DNA of 64,000 nt from Penelope pileata (Eukaryota > Chordata > Aves > Galliformes > Cracidae). Each line of letters begins with the position of its first letter. Position 1 is the stretch's first letter. The stretch lies in assembly GCA_013396635.1 (NCBI GenBank), contig WBMW01004950.1:427746-491745 (forward strand), in the 5' to 3' direction. The notes below the pieces were generated by a model. The model ran no database searches. It worked only from the letters and a program-made list of their open reading frames with translations, and was not told the origin of the DNA. A program made the translations under genes and the position numbers. Positions 20,701 through 33,879 of this stretch are shown in pieces.

Positions 20701-23700
20701 ACCAACACCGCAGCACTTCCCCAGCAATCGCAGCGTATGAGCGAATGCTGTCATCTATTTGATGTTTCCACAGCCAGCCTCATTCTTGCAGTTTCTTGCA
20801 GCCTTCCTCCTGGCTAAAGGAATTCTGCCATCCCCTAGGACCTCATAAATACATAGAGGCCCAGAAAATATTTTTTCTGTGTATTAATATTACATGATAA
20901 TCTCGTTGAAGGAAAATAAAACGCTGGATCTAGATCTTCTTAACTGCAAAACGGCTCTTTAAATCCCTTCTAAATGTTCGCATATGTCTTTATGAAAAAT
21001 TGGAATTCGGAATGTTTATACAGCCCTGAATAGTGCAAGTGAATATCCTTAAATTAGCTTTTCAAGTTGATTTACAGCCTGAAAATTCTGTAACAAGACA
21101 CGAGTGTTATCTGTTAAGAAAGGAATAGGTTTTTCTGTTGTTGTCTGTCTGTGTGTTCTTTGCTATGAGACAAAATGGGAGCCAAAATGCCAACTATGAA
21201 ATGTGCTTTCGGGAGGAGAAAAGACTGTGTGAGAATTAACAAAGAAGGAATTAACTGACTCAAAAATTGAAAGACTGCTTGTTGCGGGGGGGAGAAATGT
21301 ATTTCAGCCCGGATTTATTGATCAAATCTTGCAACGCAGGGAAAAAAGTGTCCCTGAGAGTTTATATTAGTTTTACTTGAGAAAGGACTAAACGTGTATC
21401 AGACCCACCTAATTAATTGGCTCTGTCTATTGATGTGAGCATCATTTATCTCCTTGTCTTTCCGGGCTCTTATTTTGTGCTTATGGCTGTGGCACCTGAG
21501 TTAGCGATGGATCAGAAAACGAGGACGGCGGAGCAGAGCCTTCCGTATTTCTGAGCCTTTTTAACCCTATGTTCTGGTTTGGCCATGGGAAATTTGTTGG
21601 CTGGGGGCTCAGCTGTGTGGATGGAAACGTCTTTGTAGGCCGTCAGGCCGTTGGCGACCCTCGTAAAGAGCTGCTCTGGCCCCTCCATGAGCCCCGCTCA
21701 GCAAACTCTCCGTGCCGTGTTTCAGCAACTCCTCTGGCTTTATTGGTGCTCTGGCACATGGGGAATAGCTGCTGCTCCGGAGCCAAGTTTTTAAAGCACA
21801 CTTGGCACATCCTCTGGGTTTGAAGTCACCCTTAATCTCAGCAATGAGTGTAAGTCAGAGCGATGCTTTCTGTGGGTCGGACTCAATAAAAAGCCCTGTC
21901 CTGCTGTGGCGGCGGGGAAGGCCATGCAAACTCTCTCAAGTCTCCAAAAATTGGCTGTGGAGGTGAGGAGGGCTGCAGCGAGGCCATAGAGGAGGTTGTG
22001 CTGTGTGAGAGCCAGATGGAGGTTTTATTGAATCCAGCCTTTGGGTATCGACACAATAAAACACCTCCTGTAAACCAAACTCTTTTTCTCTGCTTCTTTC
22101 TTGTTCCTTTTCTTTGTTTTTCTCTTTCTCTGTCCTCCTACTGCAGTGAAAATGTGAGGAATGCTGCGAGCGGACTAAAACCATGGCACAACGTGTGCTT
22201 ATCCAAAGTTCAGCCGGAACAACGACTCCCTTACCTTTGAAAGCGTCTGATATTAAAATGTCATGGCTCAGATTCCTACTTTTCCTCCTGATGAGTTATA
22301 TCCTGTGCTTTCTGGGAGCGAGATGCAGTGGTGGGACAGCTGGTGGCTCGGGCTGCCCGTTTCCTTGCTCCACGTGTGTATAAACCATACATCTTTCTGC
22401 ATGACCTTTGTGCATGGCATCACTGTGCTGGGTGGCACCATCACAGGTGAAGGTCTGAGGAAGGGATTCCAGCTCAGACTGTGGCTTTTCCAAGTCCTAT
22501 TCCAGAGGTCAGAGCTGAGGCCTTCACTTCCAGCCCCAGCTGCCTCCCACCCCACTCTGGAGGCACCGAAGCTGCAGCATCGCCACCAAAATCCCCCAGT
22601 GCCTCCAGAGGTGGTCGTCTGTGGCTGAAACAAGTCCAGCTTGGCAGAGCCAGCATGGAGCAGTGCACGTGCTGTGAGAATGCCCTTGGAGGCTGGTCCT
22701 GGGCAAAACCAGTGGAAATCACCTTGTGTGTGGCTCCCAGCACGGGCTCTGGCAGCAGAGCCACGCAGAGGTATTCCCCCAGAGCACTGCTGGTCCTAGG
22801 GGATGAAGAAAGGCAAACTTAACACCTTATTTTTACTTCTTAAATCAGTAGAAATGGAATGGAAGCAAGTCAAAGATGTAGCTGGAGAGCTGAGGGCTCT
22901 TTCTGCAGGACAGCAGGGTGGCATTGGCTTCCTCTGTTGGGTGCTTATGAACGCAGCCTGGTGGCACCACCGGAGCAGGGCAGTTGGTTGGACAGCTCGG
23001 AATCTCGTTCAGATTATCTCGGTCTCACTTGATGTAAAGATTGCTTTTTATGTTTCCAGTATTTCTTTCTGATGTGCAGTTATCGTTTTAGCCTGCAACA
23101 TTGTGATCTTCAGATTTTAGGTCAGATTTTTGGCTGCTCCATGGGGCGGGCATGGCATGGAGCTATGAGGGATTTACTTCTAATACAGAGTGTGTTGGTG
23201 GCAGGATTCAGCTGTCTGCTTGTTTTCTGCTTGCAGGGACTATTGTAGGACTAACGTGGAGCTCACTAGCAAGTGATTCCTCCTAAAACTACCCGTGAAA
23301 GTCTGACGTTATAAAGTAGAAAATGGAAGGAAGTTATTCCATGATTGTTCCTTTCAGTGATATTTTTTGCTGTGTAAGAAGCAATGGCTGCAGCTCGTGA
23401 TGAAGGATTTGGTGCTTAAGGACTTGAGTGAACCACTGAAACTGTCAATAGCAGAGATGAAGTTCCAAAGCCACGCAGATACCTTTGTGGGTACTCTTAG
23501 AAACAGTTTAAAACCTGAAATAGATGATTGATAGAAATATTAACATAATTTTCCTTCATCAATGAGAGATTATCTCTGCCCACATGGTGGACAGTATCAT
23601 TACTTTTTTTTTTTTTTTAAATCCATAGGCGTATGTTAGTTTACATGTGGATAAGACACGTTTTCTAATTTTTTTTCTCATTCCTCCCATGGCTGTTTTT

Positions 23701-25693
23701 AAGCTTAATTGAATTAATGCAGCTAGGGAGTCCTTATTCCTTACAGCAGGGCAAACCAAACCGCCCCATTCAAATATCCATTCTTTTTCTTTTTGACATT
23801 TGTCTCACAATTCAGATGAAGATTAAAAATTTGAGTAGGGAATTGGTTTAATCATTGGATGCAGCGTTTTGCTAGACCAAATATCTGCAGTGGTTCAGTG
23901 GGTCTTTTGTGGTTTCTTTTCTCAATTTAATTTGTTAAAAACTAAATGCTGTTTTGTTTCATTATCATTTAAGTGTTCTGGCAAGGACTTCAGCTAGATA
24001 TTACAGACTTCCCACTTTTTTTTCTTGAATTCCTGTAATTGGGCTGTTTTAAAACCTGCTATCTGATTATTCCCCCATTAGTTTGCCCAGAAGTGATTAG
24101 CAGAAGGTGATTAGAAGTAGTGATGCTACTGGACTACCACACCCAGAACAGTCACCTTTAGAAAGCTGTTTAGAAAATGAGACAAAAGTCCAAATTCAGA
24201 CGAGGATTTCAAATGTAAAAAACCTGAGACAATAAAAATGCCCTCAATATTCTTACATCCTTCCCATTTGTTTCAATTGGACCAGTTAGATGCGGTGACA
24301 AGGGCATGCACAGGACAGGGTTCATGCCACCAGAAAATGGGATGGAGGAGTTCCTAGGAGTTACAGCAACCTTTTGCCAGCCAGCTGTTGGCTGCTAAAT
24401 CCTTCTTACATTTTATTTTAATGATCAGTATGGATTTGCATTGAAAAAAGTAACGGAGGAAGGAAAAATATGGAAAATCTCATGTGTGTGTATGCCATAA
24501 CCGAATATTTCTCCATGCACCATGAACAAAGGGTGAACACGGGCGTTTCTTTGGATGTTTTAACATCACTTTCTAACATCAGCCAGACCCCTGGTTCCTA
24601 TCCTCCTTTCTGTCTTCCCAAGCATTTGCTTCTCACAAGATGTTGGTGCAGTGCCGTGAGCTGACGTGTTCAGGAGTGGTCCAGCATCAGGTGCCCGACA
24701 CCAGAGCTGTACAGCAGTGAGGGATGAGAAGCAGGCTGACTCTCCCTGCCTTCTGGTTTTTGAAATTGTTGGTTCTCTTTGGGTTAAGTTGTACAAGATT
24801 TTTCTCCTCAGGTATGAATGTTAAAGACTTCCTCCTTATTCTTTCCCTCTTTTAATGAATGCTGGTATTCTCACCAATTTCCGTGATTTCAGGAACTGGG
24901 TTTCAAGGAAGGCTCCACACAAACATTGTTAGACTTGTGGTAAGCACAGGCGAGCCGAAAAGCTCTGTTAGCAGAGAGTTTGGTGTCTCAGGGCTGTAAA
25001 AGGCATTTATAGATTACAGCTGAGGGACACAGGGTCAGGTATTGCAAGGCTTATCTCATCGTGTCCCTGCCGGCTCCGGTGGGAGCTCAGCTGGAGTGAG
25101 GGGATGGAGACATGTCCTGCTTAGAAGTTCAGGCTCTGCCTCGTTGGCAGGGGGTTGTTTTGTTTGGTTGTTTTCGTTTGGGAAGCGACGAGAGATAAAC
25201 ATTGCTTGGAGGAACAAAGGGAGCTATAACCAGGCCGTGTTCATTACAAAGCATGATATTTAATGATGGGAATTAAACAGAGCAGAAAATACATTTTTCT
25301 GATAGTTCAGGTGCTGCCGTTGCTGCACAAAGTCCGTGAGAAGCATTTAGATGCACTCAATTCAACCTCTGGTTTTAGGACAGGATAATTTTTCATCCAG
25401 CTTTAGAAAAAGAAAGCAGGCAATGTTCTGTGGCAGAAAGCGAGCTTTCCAGAACGGGCTCTGCTCTCAGCATTTCAGTGGATGGAAGATCTTGTGTCCA
25501 GCATTTCTGCCAGGACTCCCTGGGGAAAGCAGGGGGGGAACAGGGAAAACAAAAAAATAAGAAGGCAATTAGGAAAATTATGTTTTAGAACACCTTTTAA
25601 TGAGCAACTCTGCTAAAAGCACCTGTCATTTACTTCCAAATAAGTTCTCTTGGAGGTTTGATGGGTGATTTGTGATGGTTATTTGCAGTAGAC
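20701..25693. other. Intergenic/intronic stretch, no gene seen
   Basis: The AT-rich 20870-21450 part is motif-dense (TAAT, TTAATTGG) and may be conserved. 22263-22830 is more GC-rich, with overlapping frames on both strands and no domain. A T-run of about 15 lies at 23605-23619. No repeat family is recognised. Confidence 0.45.
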
Positions 25694-25800
25694 CATAGAA
25701 TCATAGAATGGCCTGGGTTGGAAGGGACCCCAAGGACCATCATGTTCCAACCCCCTTGCTGCAGACACAGCCACCAGCCTCCATATCTGGTACCAGACAG
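25694..25800 (-). mobile_element. CR1 LINE 3' tail
   Basis: CATAGAATCATAGAATGG, then GGGTTGGAAGGGACC, then CCATATCTGGTACCAGACAG is the reverse complement of the avian CR1 3' end. CR1 ends in short ATTCTATG-type direct repeats instead of poly-A, and those are at the left edge here. Only the last 100 or so bases survive, typical 5' truncation from aborted reverse transcription. Confidence 0.93.
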
Positions 25801-26698
25801 TTTCCAACAGCAGTCTTATGGCAAATCCCTGTGTAAGCACAGGTTCCTCACGTGGGCATTGGGGTTGGCCATCGACTTGGCATGGATGTTAGATGAGCTG
25901 TGCTGAGCAGGGTCCTGTGACCACGAGTCGCAGCCCATCCTAACAGCAGGCATCACAGCTTCTTTGCTGGCTGGGCAAACCACGTGAAAGAAGAAGCAAA
26001 ACAGGGCACGCTCCAATCTTCGTTATTTTGATGTAATTCTGGAGAAATAATAACTGCAAATCTGCGATTATTCCCAGAACTGCAAGCAGCAGGAAAGGTG
26101 CATGAAACCTTCATTTTTCAAAGCAACTCGATCAGTGGCGTAGGGGAGAATGCTGACTGTGCAGGAAATCATTGCAAAGGATTTTAGGAAACATTCCCTC
26201 CTTCCCTGTGCCATGTGCACGTCCTGGCTCTAATAATCCCTTTTGGAGGTGGCCAAACCCATCTCTGTGCTCTGCCATGGCATAGATGTGCTCTGCTCAG
26301 TTGCAGCACAATGGAAAACTCAAAGAGTAAAGGGATTTTGGGTCTTGTTTGGGCATAGCAGGGAAAAAAATTATGTTTTTCTTTATCTTTTTAGCATCTT
26401 AATTTACCATAAACCGCCTCAAAACTAGGATGCTGTAAAACAAAGGAGAAAGAATAGCTCTTAAAGGAAATGCTCTTAAACATAAGGATATGAGATAATG
26501 AAACTGGCTACTGGGATAAGCATATTTATTGGGTTTGTTATGTATCAAATGTAACAAAAGTAAAGTGTCTGAAGAACTCCATGTGTGGTTCCTTCACACT
26601 CTTTGATCACACAATTCCCCCTTTAATTCAGATGCAGTAGAGCTTAAGTGGCTTCATTGATGTGTTAAGTGTGGAATGATTTTTGTATAAAATAAAAA
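25801..26698. other. Intergenic/intronic stretch, no gene seen
   Basis: Low-complexity A/T-rich patches from 26340 onward and no recognisable gene or further CR1 body. Confidence 0.5.
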
Positions 26699-26700
26699 NN
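26699..26700. other. Two-base assembly gap
   Basis: NN between an A-rich tract (AAAATAAAAA) and a G-run of eight or nine. The homopolymer junction is a likely error site. Confidence 0.98.
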
Positions 26701-28384
26701 GGGGGGGGAAAAAGACCCCATTATGTGCCCAGAAAAGCCTTGTGTGCACTTGTTTATTGAGACAGGAAGTCGGTTTCCCACACCGAACAACAGTGCTGAA
26801 ACACTGAAAAATTGTGTAGGGAAGAAAAGTAAAGGAAACTTAATTTTCTACCTGGCAGAAATCGGCCTCCGGAGGAAGAAGTAGACAATGAGATTGGGCT
26901 TAAACCGAATAATAGAGCCTGATTGATTTTAGGAAAATGCTCCACACCATTTATATGGGGGGTTCATGTGCTGCTTTTGTTAGTGAAATGCAAGGCTTTG
27001 GTGCGAGCGTCTTTGTAGTCAGCCTGCTGCTCAAGGATTGCTTCCACCCCTGCGTTGCCCAGAGGAGAAAACACCCAGGAGAAGGGCTGTCAGGTAGAAA
27101 CGCAGCATTTAAATATATATTAAAAATAACTGCTGACCACTTTTAGGTCGTTTTGTGCTGGTTTATCATCGACAAAAACCCACGTTGTGAACAAAGCGTC
27201 GGAGGCTGCGCCGTGCAGACCAGGATGGTTCCTTTTGTCCGAGACAAAGGAGCTCAGCTCAGCACCTGATGCTCACGCAGCCGCAGAGCAAAAACTGCCA
27301 TTCCTATAAAGCCTCAGATTTAATATTAAAAACTTACGAAACAAAAAAAAATGCATGGGTTGTGTGTGTGTTAGGCTGAGAGTTGATGTGCATTTACCAA
27401 TATTGGGGCACCGTAACGTGGTGAGCAGCAGGTTGGAAGATTCCTTTGGGTGGGGGTGGTGATGGGTGCTATGGGCTGGAGGTGGAGCGGTGACCACCGG
27501 TCCCCAGGGAGGTTGGGGTGCAGCGAGCACAGTGCTGTGGGCTCGGACCCACAGCTGTAATTGGAGGAAACAAACCCCAGAGGGGGACAAGAATGGCACC
27601 AAGGGGCTGAGCAGCCCACCAGGGGCCGCCCATGGGTTGGGAGCAGGGCACAGAGCGGCCGTCAGAAGTCGTAGGTTCTGTGGTTTGCAGTTGTTTCATA
27701 TTTCCTGGCTTTTCTCTGGTTTTGTTGAGCGAATAATGTTATCTCCTACCTCAGCCAAAGAAGCATGCCTTGTGCTTTTGTGCCTTTCACCAGTGCTGGG
27801 CTCTCTTTTCGCTTTGGAAGACGCTAAAAACGCGCTGTTTCCTTGAGTCGGGTGCCAAACCCAAGGCCATTCAAAACAAACACACACAGCAGCCCTCCAA
27901 AACCCAGTCTGGGGCTCTGCAAATGTGACCCTGAACAGCTCTGCGCAGGACGGTCCCCTCACCCCCAGTGGGCATCTCCCAGCGTCGTGTTGGCCGGGTC
28001 CCCCTCGGCACGATGAAGCACTTTTCTTTCACCTAAATGCCAAACCTCTGACACAAAAATATTTACATGTAGGAGGGACGAAAATGAGCTTAACTCTTTC
28101 TACCGACCACTTCTTAATGCTTGCAAGAGCACAGCTTGGGGAGAACCCCGCTGCTCGTCCCGAGCCCCCCCCAGCCCGTCCCCAGCTCCTCTCCCTTTCA
28201 GCGCCGTCTCCCCACACCCGGCACATTCCTTTCATGTGCTCAGACCCACGGCCTTATCTCCCGCTCTCGCCCTAATTATGAAATGTGTGGTATGCTGCTG
28301 CACCATGAGAACGGGGCCGCGCTGGAGGACGCTGCTCGTTTCCGAGCCAGGGTCGGGGGAAACCAGCAGTCCCTGTCTTGGTTT
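26701..28384. other. Moderately GC-rich stretch, no gene supported
   Basis: GC content rises between about 27420 and 28380, with scattered CpG and many overlapping frames on both strands, none with a domain. It may be part of a transcribed or regulatory region, but the sequence gives no exon evidence. A CTCF-like core occurs at 27616. Confidence 0.45.
27616..27629 (+). promoter_or_regulatory. CTCF-like core motif
   Basis: CCACCAGGGGCCGC fits the CTCF core CCASYAGRKGGCRS at 13 of 14 positions. CTCF organises insulators and loop anchors. One match without the upstream motif module is only suggestive. Confidence 0.35.
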
Positions 28385-28495
28385 ATATATATATATGTGT
28401 GTGTATGTATGTGTATATATCTATTTGGTTTATAAATATATATCTATACATATATACTTTTTTTTACATAGATATATTTTTAATAGATATTTTTT
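28385..28495. repeat. Compound TA/TG microsatellite
   Basis: TATATATATATGTGTGTGTA leads into TATG, TATATC and TATACATATAT variants. It produces spurious Ile/Tyr/Val-rich frames and is probably polymorphic in length. Confidence 0.88.
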
Positions 28496-29219
28496 CAAAG
28501 CAAACTGAAATGATCACGAAGCCCATCAGCTGTAGCTTGCCCACAAGCATGGCTGCAGGAAGGCAGTTTGTGCTGGGCTGACTCTCCCATCTCTGGCCGT
28601 GGATCTGCAGCACCCATATGCTCCTTTTTCACCCGGCAGATACCAATGGTGCAAAGGGTTTGGGGTTTGGCTGTTCTGGTCCCACTGCTTTGTGCCCTCA
28701 GCTTGGGTCAGCGCAGCCGTTTCCTTCTGAGAGCTGCAGGAGCTCGGTGTGCAGCAGGAGGCTGTGTGTCTGGCAGGCATGTGGTCCTGAAAATGCAACT
28801 GTCAGACGCTCTGCGGTGGGGTTTCCAAAGCGGCTGGCTGCTGGCTTATGTCTGCTTCCACCCCAACTGTCTGCAGCAAGGAGGCAGCCAGGCCAGGGTA
28901 CAAACGTGTCAGAAAATCCCACCTCGAAATATCCGATCCTGCAGCTCCCCCCGGATATTTTAAGGCATGAGGCAGGCTGCGTTCGCCTGGTCATCAGTTC
29001 GTGTTCGTGACCTGCCATCCCTCGCTGCTCCCCCCCGACCTCCCCCTGCCCCCACTTCGTCAGCCCGTGGTGAACCCAAAAGTGGCTTTTCTGATTTGAA
29101 TCATGATTCAGCCTGATGCGATTTGAAGTGCCTGAGTTCTTAACCCCCTGCGTGATGGGAGTTTGTCTAATGGAAATGCCAGCAGCCTTTAAGTCAGGCA
29201 TGGCAGCGTCTTGCCAGCC
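28496..29219. other. Intergenic/intronic stretch, no gene seen
   Basis: Mixed sequence with frames overlapping on both strands (for example 28568-28963 plus and 28698-29201 minus). The mutual overlap and lack of domains argue against coding. Confidence 0.5.
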
Positions 29220-29224
29220 GCTAT

Positions 29225-29405
29225 GCCCAGCATGCTAAATAAATGATAAATATTGTTGCACATATGTTACATCTGTCAAAAGTCTCAGCGTCACGCAATC
29301 GTCACGTGGCCTTTATAAGGTGATGAAAGGAGCAAAAACAACAAACCTCAACGCAAACATCAGATACGCATTCGACATTCTCTGCCAGTGCAAATAGAAC
29401 ACCCT
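29225..29405. promoter_or_regulatory. Candidate regulatory element with CGTCACG pair and E-box
   Basis: CpG-bearing motifs stand out in an AT-rich setting: CGTCACG at 29289-29295 and again at 29300-29306, the latter overlapping the E-box CACGTG at 29303-29308. A TTTATAAGG string follows. The CGTCA cores resemble CREB/ATF half-sites. The surroundings lack repeats. Confidence 0.35.
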
Positions 29406-32400
29406 GTTAATGGCGTAGGTCTGCAAGGAAGGGGGATACCTTTTGTTGGGCAAGGTAAAGAGCTGGAAGCAGTGAATGTGCTGTGGATTCAGAGCCTCCC
29501 ACTGGGTCAGGTGGCCTCCAGCTCCCCGCGTCTTTGCTGTGCAGTGTGTATGGGGTTGGCACAGTTTTCATTTAAGAGATCCCAGCTTCTGCTTTTAATG
29601 CTCGTTTCAGGTGTGGGAGAGGGGAAGGCAAATACAGAAAGCCAAAGATCTGTAGTACCAGTGCTACTTCTGAATGGCAGGTGTGTGGCCTCGCTCACCC
29701 TGGACCAGTTTGGTGTGCTGGAAGTTGCTGTGTAGTTTCGCTCTTCCCTATGGCAGGAGCTTTTTGTTTTCTTGCTCTACACGTGGTGCTTGGGCAGCCA
29801 TTGGGGCAACACTGCGGTCAGCCTTAATGTCACCACTCAGGAGCAAATCCTAAATGTATCTAATGTTTATCAGGGTGACCTCAAAGGGCATCCCACTTTC
29901 GCAACGCCCTGCCCTGCCCCTGGGAAGGAGCAGCAGAAGGCTGAGCAGAGGGAAGGGATGGCTGTTGGGATGCTGAGCCACAGCTCCGCTCCTCTGCACC
30001 AGCAGGATGTGCAGAGCCAACGCATCTTCCTTCCCTCTTCAGAAATGTGATGTGGGGCTGGGGGGGCTCAGAGCAGCCCCTGAGGGCAGCAGAGTGCAGC
30101 AGGTGGGGCTGCTCCACCCCTTGCCCAAGGCTCTGCCTTAGGGCATGAGCTCAGCCCAAGCACTGTATTCCTCCCTTGCTCCCCCTCCTTAAAAATAAGG
30201 GTCACAGTGGCATTTACCTTGAAGTCTATTAAAAAAAATTGAACTCCCAGAGTGTGGCATGTGTGTTTTGTATTAAGAAAGCAGTTCCAGACTAATAACC
30301 ATTTTTAATGGCTGTTGTTGTGCTTTACACTAAATGATATCAGCTATTACTGCACGAGAAAGGCAAAGAAGCCTGGAAAATTAAATGAAAGCCTTCTGTG
30401 GAAATTTCAAAGGGGATCAAAGATGCTCCCCAGCTTTGCCTTTAACCCCAGGTGGAACATTTCCCAGTTATAAGGTTGGAAACCATTGGAAAAACACTTC
30501 TGCAGAAGGCAGGTATAATTTTCTCTTCCTTTCTTTATCTTAAACCAAGTAATTGTTGGAAGCCAGATAATTTACCTCATACAAAGGAGAACAGAATCAG
30601 GTCCACGGAGGCTCTCATCCCTCAAGGACTGAGAATTGGAGGATTGTGTTGGCTGCAACTACAGTGAATGTGTGAGCTGTACCCTAAATGTGGCTGTTGC
30701 TCTCCTTGGACTGTGGTAGGAACCAAGAATGGGTCTAAGCGCAAAGAACGTCCCCTGGGGAGCGGCGACAAGGGGAGGGAGCTGGGACAGGTTTGTTGAC
30801 CTTCCCAATGTGTTTCACATTAGCTGGAGTCTAGGACTGCAAGCTGAGGAAAATTCAAAACAGCCTGATGGCATTGAAGCAAGTCAGATTTGGTCGAGGC
30901 CAAATGGGTTGTAATTTAGTTTAAGACCATGACTGCAAGTCTTAAAAATCCCAAGCAGTGAGTCTGGCTGGTGAGTTGAGCGTGGACTGAAGGTTGATGT
31001 GAAGGTTCCCAGCACCTTGCAGGATCTGACCCCGACGATGAGCTGCACGGGGATCCATCATCCTTGTCCCATTACCTCCATTTATGATGCATGCAGAAGC
31101 ACTCCTGGTATCTACAGAGAAACTCTGCAAGTCGGGGTGATCCGTTTTGATTATCCTATTAAAAGGATGCAGCCTGCTTTCCAAATGCACAGAAATCTAA
31201 CTAACTTAGTTGCTCTAATTAGCCCCTGCTGCAATTTCTGCTATGCTATTAAAATACGTTATACTCAAATGCAATGAAATGCTTGTAAATCAAGTGAGAT
31301 TAAAAATCCCTTTGGCTGCAGAGATGTGTTTATCATAAAGACTTTAACATCCTGAATTTTAAAAAACCATGCATGCTGCTAAGGGGGCCAAGGTTCATAG
31401 GGAGGAGCAGTATCTTTTATGGGGTTGTCTCATGGAGCTGAAGAACAGAAAATGGAAAAGAAGACATTTCCAGGCACATAAACCCTTTCTGTAGACCAAA
31501 GCAGGGTATGGGAGAGCTCAGCCGGGTCAGGCTGAAGTTGGTGCTGTTTGGTGCACGCTCAGAACCTTGGCTCTGGGTTTTCTTTCCCTTTTTGGGTTGG
31601 GTTTGCGTGAACCTGGACCTGCAAGGGAGCTTCAAGAGGCTGCTGCCTGGCTTGCAATGGAGTGGTGCTGCAGCTCAATTTCATAAAAGGTTTTCTTAGA
31701 AAATGGTAATTTTGAATGTTTACATTTGACTGAGGAAGGGATCAGGAGAGAACTTAATCCTAGAATTTAGGCAAATCTTTCCTCACTGCTTATGAGGCTC
31801 GTGTTTGGTTACTGAACTCCGTTTTTGTTCAGTTTGGTTGCATCCTTCTGCATCCACACCCTCTCACTTCTAGTCCCCTTTTCTCCTGCGTAAAGGAGGT
31901 GGAGAACATGGGCAAAATCCATCCCACAGTGGCAAGCCTTCTTCAGCCTGGAGGTTGATTGCTTTGCCAAAGATCGGTCTGGGAAGGCTGTGGCTGATCT
32001 TCAGCCCCCTCTCCATCCTCGCAGGAGAGCAGGCTGGTTCTTGTAAGGTGCTGCTTGTGTTTATTCCAGCCCAACACTTGCATCCTTCCCTCTGACCTCG
32101 CCGCAGTGCTGGGAGCGGTGCTGCAGAGCCTCTCTACATCACTGGTGCAGAAATCACTTTCCTCTGTCATTCCTTTTCGGCAGCAGCAATTTGTTATTTG
32201 CCAGAAATAGCTGCAGCTCAGCACCTGTTGTGCAGCACGAGTGGCCATCATCTGCCTCACTGCAAGCAGAACTCAAGCTCTCAGCACCGGACCAGGATCC
32301 TCCCGCTTTTTCGATAGAATTCTCCTTCTGTTTTACCAGACAAATAATCTGTTGCGACTCTTATTGCTTCTTATCTTTTGCAGCTTGGACTGGTTCCATG

Positions 32401-32439
32401 CACCATTTTGTTCTCAAAGATGCCTAAGCTGATTCTTCA
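29406..32439. other. Intergenic/intronic stretch, no gene seen
   Basis: Short conflicting frames only. The AT-rich 31190-31380 segment has TAATTAG cores. A phrase near 31730 (AGGAAGGGATCAGGAGAGAA) faintly recalls an old CR1 3' UTR but lacks supporting flanks. Confidence 0.45.
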
Positions 32440-32680
32440 GCGCTAGCCAAAACAAATGAGATCTTGGCTGGCGGCGTGGCAGCAGCAGCTGGTTTCGCTG
32501 CGGCTCCCCGCACCTAACGCTGGGGCAGCTCTGACTTAGATAAAGATCCTTTTCCCTCATTAGGAGACTGGGAAGTGCCGAGCAGCGGGCGGGGGGACGT
32601 GATGTGCCGCACCGTTGTTTGTAGGTCTTGTTCTTAATGGAACAGCGGAGGTCTTTATTAGAGGTGTTTATTTATTGCGT
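32440..32680. promoter_or_regulatory. Candidate regulatory block
   Basis: GC-rich GGCGGCGTGGCAGCAGCAGC is followed by TTAGATAAAGATCC (a GATA core) and TCATTAGG. CpG content is above background. No coding signature. Motif-based suggestion only. Confidence 0.22.
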
Positions 32681-32734
32681 GTTGGGCTAAGGCATCCGTC
32701 ACGAGAAGCAGAGGGGTTGAATGGATGTGGCACA

Positions 32735-32835
32735 GGACTGGGAACTGAGACACCCAAAATCTGTCCCAGACACTCACCTGCTGTGTGACTTTGAGCTTTC
32801 CTTGCCGTGCCTTGTTGTGCCCATTCAGGCTGCCA
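32735..32835 (+). mobile_element. MIR-type SINE relic
   Basis: GGACTGGGAACTGAGACACC followed by CACTCACCTGCTGTGTGACT then TTGAGC matches the MIR phrases 'ggactgggagtcaggagacc' and 'gacctgctgtgtgaccttgggc'. It covers the junction between the tRNA-derived head and the core. Decayed and inactive. Confidence 0.72.
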
Positions 32836-33879
32836 GAGGGTCACAGCTGGAGCTGACTTCTGCTGTACAAAGTGACATAAAAGCGCCCGGTCCCAGCTGG
32901 GCCCTATGAGTGTTGGTGCAATGCAAACAGTAATATATATTGTCCAGTTTATCAGCCCTGGTGGATGTAGTAGATGGTACAGTGTCCCTGGGAGACTTCC
33001 AATGACTGCAATGAACACAATTTGAATGAGAAAAACAAAGGGAAGGTATAGAAGAAGAGAGATGGGGTTAACAAACAAGGAGTGCAACAAAGGATGAGAT
33101 CCAGCACACTGTTGAACTTCTGAAAAGTTCAGGTCTAGATTCAGCCTGGAATGCTTTCTGGTCATGCACCAGCAGTTGCTATTACGTAGGGGTGAAGCAA
33201 GCACGAGAGCTGGGTGAGCAGCAGCCGGAGCTGCCTAACAGCCTTGGGAAAGTTCTGCAATGCCAGGAGAAGAGATAGAGGCAGCAGAGAGAAGTACACT
33301 GCTGCCTATCTCTGGCATTTGACATATTTCTCAGTAAGTAAAAGCCAGGGTCAACTTCTGTATACACGCTGTTGGTCGGCCTCTGCGCAGCCCCTGCAGC
33401 ATCCGTGGGGCTGATGTACGATAAATATAATGAAACTGGGGAGGTGTTTGGTTGTATAGAGACTGGGAGATGATGATGGATAGAGGGATGGATGGACAGA
33501 TGGACAAGATAGAAGCTTTCCCTTTGCAACAGGGGAAGGCCAAGCCAGTCGAAAACTTCTAGACACACTGTCTCTTCTGAGCCGAAAAGAACATTATGTC
33601 ACCGTGAAAATGCCACGCGTTTGATTTTAAAAGGACATTATGGCAAGGCTATAATCAGATCTCTTAGTGCCTTAGACAGCCTCAGAACCTGATTCAATAA
33701 AAACATGGCTGGGCTCCAGCAGCATGAGGAGAAGCAGGCTATCTGCAGGGCCTTATCTCTGCCTGTAAAACCTCTGCTTTGGAGCACTTTGGGGCACTGG
33801 AGTCCAAGCTTCTCTTGTTTGTTTGGTATTGAACAGGGAGTTTGCGAGGGGACAACAAAAAATATGGCAACGTGATATG
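32836..33879. other. Intergenic/intronic stretch, no gene seen
   Basis: A GATG/GATGGA-rich simple repeat lies at about 33465-33510. A minus-strand 178-codon frame (32668-33204) runs straight through the MIR relic and has no domain, so it is not called. Confidence 0.5.

Noticed and set aside
31725..31800. Possible further old CR1 3' UTR phrase
   Set aside because: One short phrase only, without ordered flanking landmarks.
32668..33204. 178-codon minus-strand frame with hydrophobic stretch
   Set aside because: Runs antisense through a MIR relic. The hydrophobic segment is probably compositional.
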